Source: Silurus meridionalis (lineage: Eukaryota; Chordata; Actinopteri; Siluriformes; Siluridae). Taken from it: DNA of 64,000 bases. Under the pieces are notes generated by a model that was not told where the DNA came from, made no database searches, and worked only from the letters and a program-made list of their open reading frames with translations. The position numbers and the translations under genes were made by a program. This document shows, piece by piece, positions 1 through 17,130 of the stretch. The stretch lies in the NCBI RefSeq assembly GCF_014805685.1, contig NC_060892.1, positions 25,476,060 to 25,540,059 on the forward strand, read 5' to 3'. Position 1 is the stretch's first letter. Every line of letters starts with the position of its first letter.

Positions 1-2189
1 CACACACACACACGCATGTAGATCGAATTCAGTCAAATGCAATAAAGTTTAACATGTGCTCCCTTTTTATATTTGCATTTCAGGCTTCATATTGTTGGCA
101 GTGGCTTTTCCCAGAATTCCACATCATCTGCCAAGTGTTGTGGTCTGCAAGTCTTCATCCCGGTGCCTCGTCTAATTAATTTCAGTTCGGTGAGTAAGTG
201 CGCTCTTCGAAGAGTTTTATTGCTTTCGAAACTGTTTTATGTTGTTAACCGTTGTAACCAAAAGTATTGGGACACCTGTCTTTTTCAGCCATATGTGGCT
301 ATTGGACTTTTTTTTTCCCCACTTGAACTAAGAGACCTTCCAGCATGACATCGCTCCTATGCGCAAAGCCAGCTCCATGAAGATAAGCTATACATGGTTT
401 GAAGTGGAAGATCTCCTGCTGTAAATCTCTGATCTAAATCATATTGAACACATTAGGGATGAATTTTCACACCGACTGCACCCCAGGCCTCCTCACCTAA
501 CCTACGTGGCTGTACAAACTCCCGCCATTGTCTTGCTGGAATAGTTTTGGGTCTCTTAGTTCAAGCAAAGGGAACAATTAATGCCCCAGACGTCCTGTAC
601 ATCCAACTTTGTGTTGACAGTCCAGGAAAGAATCACATGTCAGTCGTCCCAATACTTTTGGCGATATAGTGTAGGTCAAATGTTTTTTATCGTTAAAAAA
701 AAAAAAGAGAGAGCTTTGTAAAATCATCTGCACTCGCGCCTTCATATCGCTGTCACTCACGTATGTTTCAAGTCGCCGCCGAAGTGTATTGGAGCGCCGT
801 TTTCCGATCTCTACACGCGGTGTAATATTAGCAAACAGGAACCTGGATATAGAAATAACACTTCCTCTATTCGAATATCACTCGTTCGCATCAGAGCAGT
901 CATTCTATTTTTTTTCTCACAATATTTCTTTGACACACTTTTTTTTTTTTTTTTTTTGAGTCACGTCAATGTAGCAGGCGAATCAGCGTCTTTATCACCA
1001 TCGCAGGAACACTGGCAGGTCTGGCGATATGATGCTTTAACCACGGAATGCGGCGTTTGCATTCCACCAGACGTAAGAGTCTGGGCAATCACAAAACAAT
1101 AAATATCTGCTTTAGACTCGTCTGAGCACAGAACATTTTCTCCCATGTGGCTTGGGCATCATCCAGGTTCATCATAGCCATGAAAGAAAATACAAGTATC
1201 TATTATAGTCTTAGTGTGTAGTTTGTTTGCTCATTGATTGATTCATTCATTTATTTCCCATGAATCTCCTCTGGGCCAGATCTCTTTCTAATGCTGGAGT
1301 CTTGAACACTACAGCCGGCGCAGAGGCCAGAAAAACAAGCCCAGCATTCTTTGCATGTTTTCATAGGATGCTTTGTAATTTCCCGGATAATTGAGCTGTA
1401 ACCCTTCGAGACATTTTGGCAGCCTGGCGGATGCGCCACTCTTCCAAGTGTTCTCCATTTGGAGATTATGGCTCTTAATGTGCTTTAGGGAAGACCGAGG
1501 CTCGAATACCTCATACCTCAAGAGTCTTCAGGGGGGAAACATGTTTCAAGCAGGCTGATTTGAAGCTTGAATGTATTTAATCATAGGGTTGTAATGAACT
1601 CCTGCGCTATCAGCACCCTATGTGGAAATGAGCAGAAATGAATGCATATAGTGGTGACGTATGCGGTTTTGTCGCACAGAATTCACATAGTCTAGTAGCT
1701 GCAGTTTTATATGATGGAATTGGACATGGGTCATGTGTCATGTTTATAGTCTTTAGTCACTCGAAGGGTCCCTAAATTCTGGCTAGTTTCTAAACCCCGC
1801 TGATGTGATTGCTCAGCCATCGGGCAGTCGGCGTTAATCGCGTATAAGTATTAACGCCCGTCTTGCTTCCATGTAGCGGTCATGATCGTCGTGTGAACGC
1901 ACAAAGAGGACTCTTATTCTTGAAATCTTGTTTCCCCCTCGTGTAGCATGGGCTATGAGGAGTCTAGAGCCAGGATGCACTGTTGAAGCCGTTTTCGAGC
2001 AGTGTGTGGAGACCTGTGTCTTATTAGCATGCTCTTAAGGATGGCATGAGCAACCTGTTCCTCTTTGAACACAAGGTAATATGATCACCATCAAGTTTCA
2101 TTTTCTGATTTATATGGTTATTAACAGTGTAGCTCAGTTCTCACTATTTCTGTTTATAAAAGTTGCGACATAACAGTTTATGTATCCAG
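1..2189. other. Upstream flank of SPOPL; no gene recognised
   Basis: Opens with a short CA microsatellite (1-12). A decayed Tc1/mariner copy lies at 256-676. The rest is unremarkable AT-rich DNA with a poly-T tract near 940-958. No coding exon with good splice sites was seen. The SPOPL promoter and any non-coding first exon probably lie here or further left, but I could not place them. Confidence 0.4.
256..676 (+). mobile_element. Decayed Tc1/mariner-like copy
   Basis: Begins with the terminal phrase 'aaaagtattgggacacctg' and ends with its inverted counterpart before 'atatagtgtag'. Inside are degenerate remnants of the DDE transposase: a 'ttccagcatgaca' segment (F-Q-H-D) and a 'catattgaacacattaggga' segment matching the P-x-E-H-x-W block. 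No intact reading frame remains. Confidence 0.7.
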
Positions 2190-2228
2190 GTCGAGCTTCA
2201 TAAGGGACGCGAGAGGATAAAGCTGGCC

Positions 2229-7415
<5,187 letters not shown>

Positions 7416-7886
7416 CCGTCGCCATGACGCGCTTCGGAAAGATGCAGCAGCCAGCCTTGATTCCTTCGTGCCCCCTTCACTCCCTTTTCACCCGTACTAA
7501 AGCCCAGCTGGAGGACTGCACTAGCTTACAGTGCGCTTTGCTCACTGCAGAAGACGACGACGAAGAAGGAGGAACCAGCTTTAAAATGGCCGCCTCCGAG
7601 CTGGCTCCTCTCTGCTCAGTGATGTGTCATTTGATAAATGGCCTTAAAGGACATGCCTTTTCCCTCCAGGCCTGTCCGGATTGCACTAACTCTCTTCCGT
7701 AACACCGTAGTTTTGAGGTGATGTTTAGGTCCCTTGTCTGTGAACGGTTTTCAACGTGGGCACATTAACTGGCATCCAGAATGTTAAAGCCCTGCCTGTG
7801 ATTTATGGACATTTTGGAGGACAAAAACCCGTGAACTCTCGAGAAAACGGACCCATGTGTCAAGTGCGAAATCATTTCCTCGAACA

Positions 7887-7918
<32 letters not shown>

Positions 7919-8345
7919 GCAAGAACCCCCCCCCATGTTGCCCATGTTGTTTTTCCGAAATGTTTACTAGTGTGTTTAACATCAGTAAATATGGGCGTAA
8001 GTATTACCTGAGATTCTGCATTAGAATACTTGGTGAAATGTGATGCATTCTTTCTGAGTATGTAATTATGAGTATTACACAAAAGCAGAACTGAACGTGT
8101 CGATATTTTGCACCTCCTTCACTATTGGGTAAATATGAAGATTTGTTTATCATATTGTTTACAAAAGTTTTTTTTTTTTTCCAACACAAGACTTATTTTT
8201 GACTTTAGTTGTATGGAGTTTATTTTCTATGATTAGCAGCTTTGCTTACTCGAAAAAATGGCAGAGTTCTTTGTGTTTGGAAAAATGTATTGTGGTTCTA
8301 AAGAACTTTGATTTATTTGCTTTGAAATTAAAACACAAAAAGCAC
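7416..8345 (+). other. spopl: SPOPL 3' UTR
   Basis: Non-coding stretch after the stop codon. It holds a long T tract (about 7890-7915) and a second T run near 8167. An ATTAAA poly(A) signal variant at 8327-8332 is the likely main end. A further AATAAA near 8501 could serve a longer form. Confidence 0.55.
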
Positions 8346-9318
8346 ACGAAGGCTTAACTTTTTTTGGGGGGGGGCAGAGGAAACTCATAGGGACGGGGTA
8401 AATCCATGAAAACGGTAAGCAGAGCTCAGGATTGGACTGAATATCTTCAATATTCTTCTGTAACAGATCGGATTTGATTGTGGTTTGACTCTAACCAGGA
8501 CAATAAATCTCCAGTATGATTGGCCTACAGTGACTGGGGGGAATGAAATGTATGTACACAATTGCTGACTTGGCAGTTACTAAGACCGCTATAACTGCTG
8601 ACATAAAAAAAATCCGATGTTCTATAGGGGAAAAATGGCATTGTTGTGAAATCTGTAATCAATAATGAGTGATGAATTAATATAGAACGAAAAACCCCAG
8701 GATCAATTAAACCTTTTTATACGTGTGTGTCAAAATGTTGAGACAGGAACCCTGAATGTCCATTAGTCAAACCAGGACACTTCTATTTCAGCCTTTCGTC
8801 TTCTCTCTGGCATTACAATTTTTGACGTCCTACGTACAATAATCCCTCAGGCCTGGGTTCAGAATATACCAATCAACAGTTCATCTGTAATCATTTGGGG
8901 ATCACACGTTTTTAATTTACAGAATGAATTGTACAGAATGAATCAAGATACCCGACGTACACTACGATTATAGAACGTTTGCGTTCACGGCGGACGCGTT
9001 AAAGGAGTGATGATCTAGTTTCTTATCTTCTCTCATGGTTTCGGAGCAAATGAACAAGCGTGAGAAGGTGCGTGTGCACGTGTATGTCCACCGTTTGATG
9101 ATCAAATGTACAATTTAATACTATTACAACGTTATCGAATGACCAGAACATGCAAAAACACGGGTTGTGACGGTTATCCCCCCCTCAAATAATCTTGGAC
9201 CTCCGGTAAGGCTTGCTTCCAGAACTTCTGCCCACTCGCTCGTCAGAAGGAAGAAAAAAGGTAACCAGGAAAGCCGGGGTTGTGAAACTCCCCGAGCATG
9301 GCTGTCTTGAAATAATGT
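8346..9318. other. Intergenic stretch between convergent SPOPL and NXPH2
   Basis: No exon recognised. The two genes converge here, so the stretch probably contains the 3' UTR of NXPH2 (transcribed right to left) and any extended SPOPL 3' UTR. No clear repeat was seen. Confidence 0.4.
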
Positions 9319-10104
<786 letters not shown>

Positions 10105-10339
10105 TTAAACAAATCAAGAATTGCTTTTGTAAAGAGAAAAACGTGACCGACACAATCGTACACTTAAACCTCCTTCATACTAATTACCCTCCGCAAAATA
10201 ATGTTGGCGTTGCAATCAAATGCAACACCTTATGTGAGTGGAAAGTTCCTCAGAAGGAAATCCTCAAATTAGATTTCCTTTAGAGTCTGGTTCCTCTTAC
10301 AGTTTCTACCTGATGAGTTTTTCCCTCAGTAAATTAGTA

Positions 10340-10482
10340 AAGGTCGACCGATTAATCAGCACCAAGAGTTGATTGTCGGACCTTTCGGCATAAATCCATA
10401 CATAGTTTTTCCGGCTTCCAGTACGCTGTCATTACGAGAGCGGCCTCTAGAGGTGACACCACATGCTGATTGTTTTAACGTG
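10340..10482 (+). repeat. Dispersed repeat 'CTCTAGAGG', copy 1 of 3
   Basis: Starts 'gtcgaccgattaatcagcac' and carries 'tttttccggcttcc' and 'gagcggcctctagaggtgac'. It shares this order of motifs with 18755-18895 and 54780-54925. The 'tcgaccgattaatcgg' start suggests the edge of a DNA transposon or SINE-like unit. Family unknown. Confidence 0.6.
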
Positions 10483-10807
10483 AGACTGCATTTATTATTT
10501 ATTTATTCTAATTTATTAATTATCTAATTATATTTATTCATTAATATATTCATATTTATTCAATTGAGAACATTTTCAGGATCTTTTTTCTTCTTCTAAT
10601 AAAGCCTAATACAATTTTACATGGACTTTAAAAAAAAAGGACACATTTTCAAACAGAGCACAAGAAAGTAGCTAACTAAAGGTTTGGTTTCTTTTAGTTT
10701 GAAATACTTCCTGTTTTCTTTTTCCAACTGTATTAGTTAGCAGCTTTCCACTTACTGACTATTGCATGTATTAGTAATCTTCTAACACCCAATGTCCAGC
10801 TGCATAA

Positions 10808-11115
10808 CTGGACTATAATGTGGACACCTGACCATCACATCTAGATGTGGGTCTTTCTTAAACTGTTGCTACAAAATTAAAAGCACCCAACTGTCCTGAC
10901 TTAATTTATCTGCTGTAGCCTCAATATTTCCCTTTACTAGCTCCATAAAGACATGGTCCCATGCTGCACCCAGCCCTGACCTCCTCAACCCCACTGAACA
11001 CCTGAGATAAACAAACATCACCAGGTCGTCCAGCCTAAACTTGATAATGTCAGAAATTCCCACACACACATTCCAAAATCTAGCGGAAAGCTTTTCCAAA
11101 AGAGTGGAGGTTCCT
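10808..11115 (+). mobile_element. Decayed Tc1/mariner-like copy
   Basis: Left end 'aatgtggacacctgaccatc'. The internal phrase 'agccctgacctcctcaaccc' followed by 'cactgaacacc' is the S-P-D-L-N-P-x-E-H block of the transposase. The 3' end is truncated. Confidence 0.7.
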
Positions 11116-11396
11116 TTAGTAGTAATCAGCAGAGGTGGCAAAAGTACACACATCCTTTACTTAAGTAGAAGTACAGATCCTCATGTTTTAAAATTCTCGG
11201 GTAAAAGTTGAAGTACTGATTATATTTTTTTACTCAAGTGAAAGTAAAGAAGTTTTGGCTCAGACATGTACTTAAGTAAAAAGTAGTTATTACTCTGAAA
11301 ACATTTCAATTCTGTTCTTTCTGTGTTTGATTATTTTCTTGATTTCCTGGTCTTTAATGAAAGATAACCCCACCAAAAAAAAAAAAAAACGCACTT

Positions 11397-12660
11397 CTGT
11401 GGTAGCTCAGTGGTTTAAGGCTTGTGCCTGAACATGGTCCTTAATATAGTCCATGCTGGTGATAAGGTTTCAAAGCCAGTCCTACATGCCTTCTTTCTTA
11501 CTGCGCTGGCATGAAACAAAGTATGAACCCTCCAAAAAGCACATGCTTTTCAGCAGCGGTCGCTCAGTGGTTTAAGGCTTGTGCCTCATCTAAACATGCT
11601 TCCCAGTCTGATCTCTTCCATGGTTCATCGGATTAAGGCTGGTGCCTCGCTGATGGTGAGGATCAGGGTTTGAATCCTGCTAGTTGCGATGTAGGTTATG
11701 TTCCTGCTTCCTAAATCTTTCTTTAGCTTTATAGTCTTGTGTTGATGGTATAAAGGTAGATAGACCTGCTCTAAACAAACTTCCTGGTCTGTCTTCTCTG
11801 ATGGTCCAGTGGGTTAAATCAGGTGTTGTGCTTTTGGTGGGGTTCAGGGTTCGAATCCTGCTTTCTGCCTGCCAGTCACGATCAGGATTCACTTCCTACA
11901 TTTTTCTTTAGCGATATATTTTTGTTTTTAATGGGTTGAAAAAAAAGATAGACCTGCTCTAAACAAGCTTCCTAGTCTGTCCTCACCGGTGGTTCAATGG
12001 GTTAACGTTGGTGGCTCGCTGGTGGTGGGGATCTTGGTTCGAATCCTGCTATTTACAATGTGGGTTCAACTTGTGCTACTTACTGTATCTGTATTCACTT
12101 CCTACATCTTTCTTTAGCGTTAAAGTCTTGTGTTGATGGTTTGAAAAGAAAGATAAATCTGCTCTAATCAAGCTTCCCATCCTGTTTCTTCCTGATGGCT
12201 TAGTGGGTTAAGGCTGGTACTTTGCTAATGTTGGTGGTCAGGGTTCAAACCTGGCTTTCTGTCTGCTAGTCATGAGGTAGGCTAAATTCCTGATTCCTAC
12301 ATCTTCATATTCTTGTTTTGATGGGTTAAAAAGAAAGATAGACCTGCTCTAAACAAGCTTCCCAGCGTGTCCTTCCTGATGGTTCAGTGGGTTAATGCCT
12401 GGTGTGAATCAGGGTTCAAATCCTGCATTGTCCCTGCTAGTCACGATATGGGTTTGCTTCCTAAGTTTGTCTTTAGCATTATATTCTTGTGTTGATGGTT
12501 TGAAAGAAAAGATAGACCTGCTCTAAACAATTGTCGCAGCCTGTCCTTCCAGATGGTTCAGTGGGTTAAGACTGGTATTTACTGTTGGTGGGGTTCAGGG
12601 TTCGAATCCTGCTTTCTGTGTTTCTTTCTGGTCTGAATTTCTTGCTTTGAAGCATGAAAC
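11397..12660 (+). repeat. Tandem array of tRNA-like (pol III A/B-box) units
   Basis: About seven to eight diverged units, head to tail, spaced roughly 175-205 bp. Each full unit has an A-box-like segment ('tggttcagtgggttaag' or similar, near 11400, 11560, 11620, 11800, 11988, 12193, 12379, 12552). A B-box-like segment ('ggttcgaatcctg' or similar) follows, near 11667, 11848, 12034, 12240, 12412 and 12597. A shared linker 'gacctgctctaaacaagctt' recurs at about 11764, 11952, 12342 and 12516, with a variant near 12157. Some units lack one box. This looks like a tRNA-derived SINE that became tandemly repeated. It is not a set of functional tRNA genes: acceptor stems are not evident. Confidence 0.7.
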
Positions 12661-12689
12661 GAAGGATAAACCCCCCAAAAAAAAGAAGG

Positions 12690-12785
12690 TGAGTTGTGGG
12701 ACTTGATGGCTTTGTTGTAAAAGCCTTACCTCTGAGCTTAGAGGTTGCTGGTTCAAATCTGGCTTGTTCCCACACTGGGTAAGTT
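12690..12785 (+). repeat. tRNA-like unit, separate family
   Basis: 'gatggctttgttgtaaaagc' (A-box-like) and 'gttgctggttcaaatctgg' (B-box-like) are spaced as in a tRNA gene. It follows the tandem array in the same orientation but does not share its linker. Probably a SINE head. Confidence 0.5.
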
Positions 12786-13089
12786 GTGTGGAAGTTAGTG
12801 TGTGGTGAGTAATGGAGTGGGTGGCTGTGAAGACCTGCTGGGTTACAGCCTCAGGAAAATTAAATAAAGTGATTGTTTTGCATTTAGGGGGATGAGAGAA
12901 GGAGGAAAAGTACACATTTTTGTCCGGAGCCTATGTTGAAACTTTTTTGCATGTTTTTGCTTCATAACCCCCTGTTTTCAGCTTCTCAGAAGCCAGGGGG
13001 GCAGACGCCTGAATATTGCCCCCCTGGTTCAGGATACGCCCTCTGAAACCATCCACGCAGCCATTTCTGACACCTTCATCACTACGGTC

Positions 13090-13195
13090 ACTGGAACCTT
13101 CCACACTCTTAACTTTGAGCCCTGGCTGGGGTTTGAACCAGCAACCTCTCAACCCAGAGGTAAAGCTCTTCCAATTGAGCCACAGGATCTCCTGC
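13090..13195 (-). repeat. tRNA-like unit on the minus strand
   Basis: Read on the minus strand it has 'gtggctcaattggaagagc' (A-box), 'acctctgggttgagaggttg' and 'ctggttcaaaccccagcc' (B-box). It resembles a tRNA-derived SINE head, opposite in direction to the array to its left. Confidence 0.55.
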
Positions 13196-13261
13196 AAGAA
13201 CCTGATTTTTAGGACCTTTTTTGGTTCATTTATAAAATTGTTGAACCAATTTAAAGGAAAG

Positions 13262-13335
13262 CTAAGGGGTAGGAATTGAACCGGGTGAGTCAGATAGCAG
13301 AGGCCGCATCACTAACCACTACACTACCAGAGGAG
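13262..13335 (-). repeat. tRNA-like pseudogene or SINE head on the minus strand
   Basis: The minus strand reads 'ggtagtgtagtggttagtg' (A-box) and later 'cccggttcaattcctac' (B-box) over about 72 nt, tRNA length. The ends do not pair as an acceptor stem, so a functional tRNA is unlikely. Confidence 0.5.
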
Positions 13336-13699
13336 TGACAAACAAGGCTTTGCTTATTGGACTCTTGGTTTTTCTATAGTTAAGAGACCACTGTTTTCTC
13401 TTAGATCATGATGGTAGAGGGTCAAAACTTCTCCTTCCTGTTCATTCTCTCAGTTACTCAAAGTCTATGAGAAGTGACTCAGGTACAAGAACCACATCTC
13501 CAACACCTGCACCACTGATATACCATGATTTACCAGCAACCAATTTTAATGACCTTTTATTGTTCTGTTTTTAAAAACTTCTTATAATGTTCAATATGAA
13601 ACTAGAGGTAAGAATCGAACCAGGAAAGTCTTTCATCATAGATCGCTAATGACAGTACTTTAGTTCTCACACAACCTGCCTTGTTCGAATATATCCTTT

Positions 13700-15759
13700 A
13701 ACTTTAACTGACACCACAAACCATGAGCTATGACTTCTTGAAGCATAGGCCTGGAACTGTCCTCAGACATCTCCTCAGGTGCTTAGAGGTGGAGCATCTA
13801 AACCAGACACAGAAGAATACCAGAAGGTTGAAAAGTACCACTTCTCCACTACAACCCGATCAGTTTGCTCTATAAGGCTCCTCATGGAGGACCATGTAAT
13901 CCTTTTTTGAGAACATTTCGAAGAAAACTCCTAAAAAATAATAAATCGGGCAATCCATCTTTACGGAAAGCGTGAGATTAGAGATCTAATCCAGTGTAAG
14001 TATATTTGATTACAGTTGGAAGAAAAATAAAGTGCAAGGATTACTCTCAGGCAGGACGCGACCCCCGAGAACGTCCTGGTTTTGTAACGTAACTGGCTTA
14101 AGGACTAAAAACGTGTCTTTTCGGCATACGGGCCTAAAAATAAACGCCTTAAAAATCCACGCTAGACTCAGCGTCACGACAAATCCGAGGTGGAAAATTA
14201 GTGGATTATGGATTTTCTTCAGAGATAGATTATGCAAATAATAAAAACCTGCTGCTGTTGTGTTTGTTCCACTCGACTCCAATCAGTCAGTTTGATCTGC
14301 ACTAAATACTTTCCATGAACACAGAGGATTTAATTAAGTGGAAGCTGAAAAAAATGTATCTTATTCTGCCTGGATGTCTGGAAAACCTCTGAAGACTCTA
14401 CAATCGAATATACAATCGACTGTGTTCCTCATACTTCAATTTCTGAAGATCAGTTAATTTTTTTTATATTTCATTTGTGGGTTCATTTGTTGAACTTTCT
14501 CTCCTTCCTGTCTTTTTTTCTTTCCCTCAAACTGAGTCAATTCTCTTCTTTCTTTGTGTCTCTGTCGTCTCTCTTTCCTTCATCACGGACATTCGCTGTT
14601 CCTGCAAAGCCACAAACATTTTGGCTGACACACACACACACACACACAGACACACACACACACACAGACACACACACAGCAAAAAAAAAAAAAAAAGGCA
14701 CCAAATCATTCGAGCCCTCACGTCCAGATTGTGTAACAGTTTTTTCCCCACATGCCATCAGACTCTTCAATACAAAAAACAGTGGACTGTCAGACACACA
14801 CACACACACACACACACAGACACAGACACACACGAATTGAAACTCTGCACAAATTGCTGTAAAAAAAAACCTGGTTACATTCATAGTACTTACTATTTTA
14901 TATACAATCAGAATTGTATGATAAACCATGCACGTTTACTGTCATTGTGTTTGTGTTTTTTTGCACACATTTGCAGCACACGTGCACTTTTTTTCTCCAT
15001 GATTTTGGGTTCATTTGTACAGTCTTTCAGCAGCACCTTGATCCTAAGGGAGCGGCGTTTCATTTCGTGCTCGTACGGCTGAAGAAACAATGAAAACCAA
15101 GTGTCGTTTGTTGATTGTGTCTTGTTGTTGTCTTACTCCTTTTTTCCCCTGACTCAGCATTTTGAATATCGAACAGATAAAATTCGTGGACGATGAATAC
15201 AGCAGGATTCATTGCATTGCAATTTCTGCAGATCCTTTTCTCCTCATCATGTTCTCTACGGTTTCTAAAGCTTCAGTACCTCGTTGTCACCTGAGGTGGA
15301 TCGTGATACGTTATATTCCTTCCCAGGAACTGCTTCATGATAAGTATTTGGAGATACAGGTGTAGAAGAACGCTTTCAGAGCGCATGGGGCCAGGAGTTC
15401 GTCCCATCCTATACGGTTTAATGTTCTTCCTGCTCTCACACACCCACAGCCAGTGTTTGATTCTATAGCTGATTAGTTGAATCAAGTGTTTTAGGAGCCT
15501 ACACACACTCCAAAAAGCGTAGTGCTTTAGAGCCTCTCTGAAACACACACCTGCAGACTTGCTTAAAAAAATGGAACTGACCATTTGATTTATTTAAAAT
15601 TTACTTCTTTTTAAACTGTTTAATAATCAATTTATTTCTCCGTCGAGGTTCGATCTTTTTGCATAAAACCAATTCTGTTTTTAGACATCAATAAATTGGG
15701 CTTTGAGAAAATGTGGCCTTGTTACATTTATTTTTTATTTGCAATATTGCTGAGTTTTC

Positions 15760-15801
<42 letters not shown>

Positions 15802-16170
15802 CTTACCACGTGCAAGCACAAGAGCAGCAGTGCAGAAAGATGCTTCATCTTCAGGGCTTTGGACATGAAGGTGGTTCTTTAAAAAACAGGTCCACTGATT
15901 AATTTGTTCTTCAGACTAAGTCGGGAGAACACATTCCAGAAGTTACACAGAACCAGTGGTTTGACATTTTGCACACACACACACACACATTATATTAATA
16001 TATAATTCTGCAGAAATGTCAAAAATTCATGGATTAACAATTTGCATGAGTGCAAATGATGTTTGCAAGACTGAAATGTCTTCATTCAGCCTGCAAACAT
16101 CATCTCCGTGCTGCACGAGAACATGCAGCAGCAGAAGAGCATGAACAATGTGACGTGAGAAGGTTTTGGA
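13700..16170. other. Intergenic or NXPH2 intronic stretch, repeats only
   Basis: Holds CA microsatellites (about 14630-14680, 14791-14835, 15975-15990), an AAT trinucleotide tract (about 15761-15802) and poly-A/T runs. No coding exon was recognised. If the segment at 16.2-16.5 kb is the NXPH2 promoter, this is the first NXPH2 intron. Confidence 0.4.
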
Positions 16171-16176
16171 ACTCAC

Positions 16177-16500
16177 AGGTCAATTCCGTGCATGTTGAAT
16201 TATTCTTTATTTCTATTCGCAGCGTCCAAAAAAAAAAAACACAAAAGAAAAACCTCAAGTGCGGAGGAGGTCTTCAGAATCCTTTCCAGAGATTTAGAGC
16301 TCCTGCTCGCTCCGCTCGGGCACGCGCTCCTCTCGTTTGAAGTCCGCTGCTGCGAGCAGGTTGACGCGCCGCCGTCCAGCAGCAGCAGCAGCGCGCGCGC
16401 AAATTCTGATTGGATGGAGATTTTGGATAGCTTGCGTCCAATCAGGAGCGAGAACGCACCAAAAAATAAATATATAATTCCCCATTTAACGTTCGAAACA
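16177..16500 (-). promoter_or_regulatory. Candidate CpG-rich promoter and 5' exon, possibly NXPH2
   Basis: The minus strand shows an AT-rich TATA-like stretch (about 16467-16480), two inverted CCAAT boxes (ATTGG near 16440, CCAAT near 16412), then a GC-rich block with many CpGs. An exon-like end follows at a good donor, GACCT then gtgagt (16171-16177). A short ATG frame (16191-16193) runs into the donor. It does not continue in frame into the NXPH2 exon at 10059, so another exon would be needed. Assignment to NXPH2 is by direction and proximity only. Confidence 0.35.
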
Positions 16501-16640
16501 AGACGAACCGAGTCCCGGTGTGTAGAGTTTATGAAGCGTTATAACACCACGAGTGACTCATAGCCTCTCTAATGTCATCTAATTAAATAATGATTACACA
16601 AATTATATACTAAAATAAGTAGGGTGAAGGTTTTGCCTAC

Positions 16641-16686
<46 letters not shown>
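16641..16686. repeat. (CA)n microsatellite
   Basis: About 22 CA units. Confidence 0.9.
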
Positions 16687-16688
<2 letters not shown>

Positions 16689-17130
16689 TTTACACATTTT
16701 ACTTTCGTACACAATTTAAAGTTTCCGCTTAGGTTAACGTGCCACCTAGCGGTCAGAGTGTTAACTGCACCAGACATCCTCATGCACCAACCTATTAAAC
16801 TGTATTTATTTTTCTTTCAAAACAACGAAAAATGAATCCAGATCAATCCAAATGTATTTACATTTATAAATAAACATTTTCTCTATAAACTAACACTAAA
16901 AAAACAGTGGCTTTTGCTCTTAGTATTTGCCAGTCTTTGTTTTTTTTTTAACAAGATCAGTGTTAAAGGAACTGCTGATGGAAAGTCTGGAAGGGTTTTT
17001 TTTTTTTTAATCTTGTTGCAAAACACAAACGTTGTCTCACTCCACCTTTTTGAAATCGTACATTAAGTTGTATTTAGGTTGAAGAAATTGTATTTGAGAA
17101 AATAAGCAAATTTGTTGAAGCATCTGTAGG

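Noticed and set aside
12931..13335. Possible functional tRNA genes
   Set aside because: A and B boxes are recognisable, but acceptor stems do not pair and anticodon arms are not convincing. More likely SINE heads or pseudo-tRNAs.
14477..15082. Plus-strand open frame of about 200 codons
   Set aside because: Composed largely of CA-repeat-derived His-Thr runs; no homology or splice structure.
16177..16193. First coding exon of NXPH2 starting at the ATG at 16193
   Set aside because: Splicing its donor to the acceptor at 10060 gives an early stop, and no signal peptide results.
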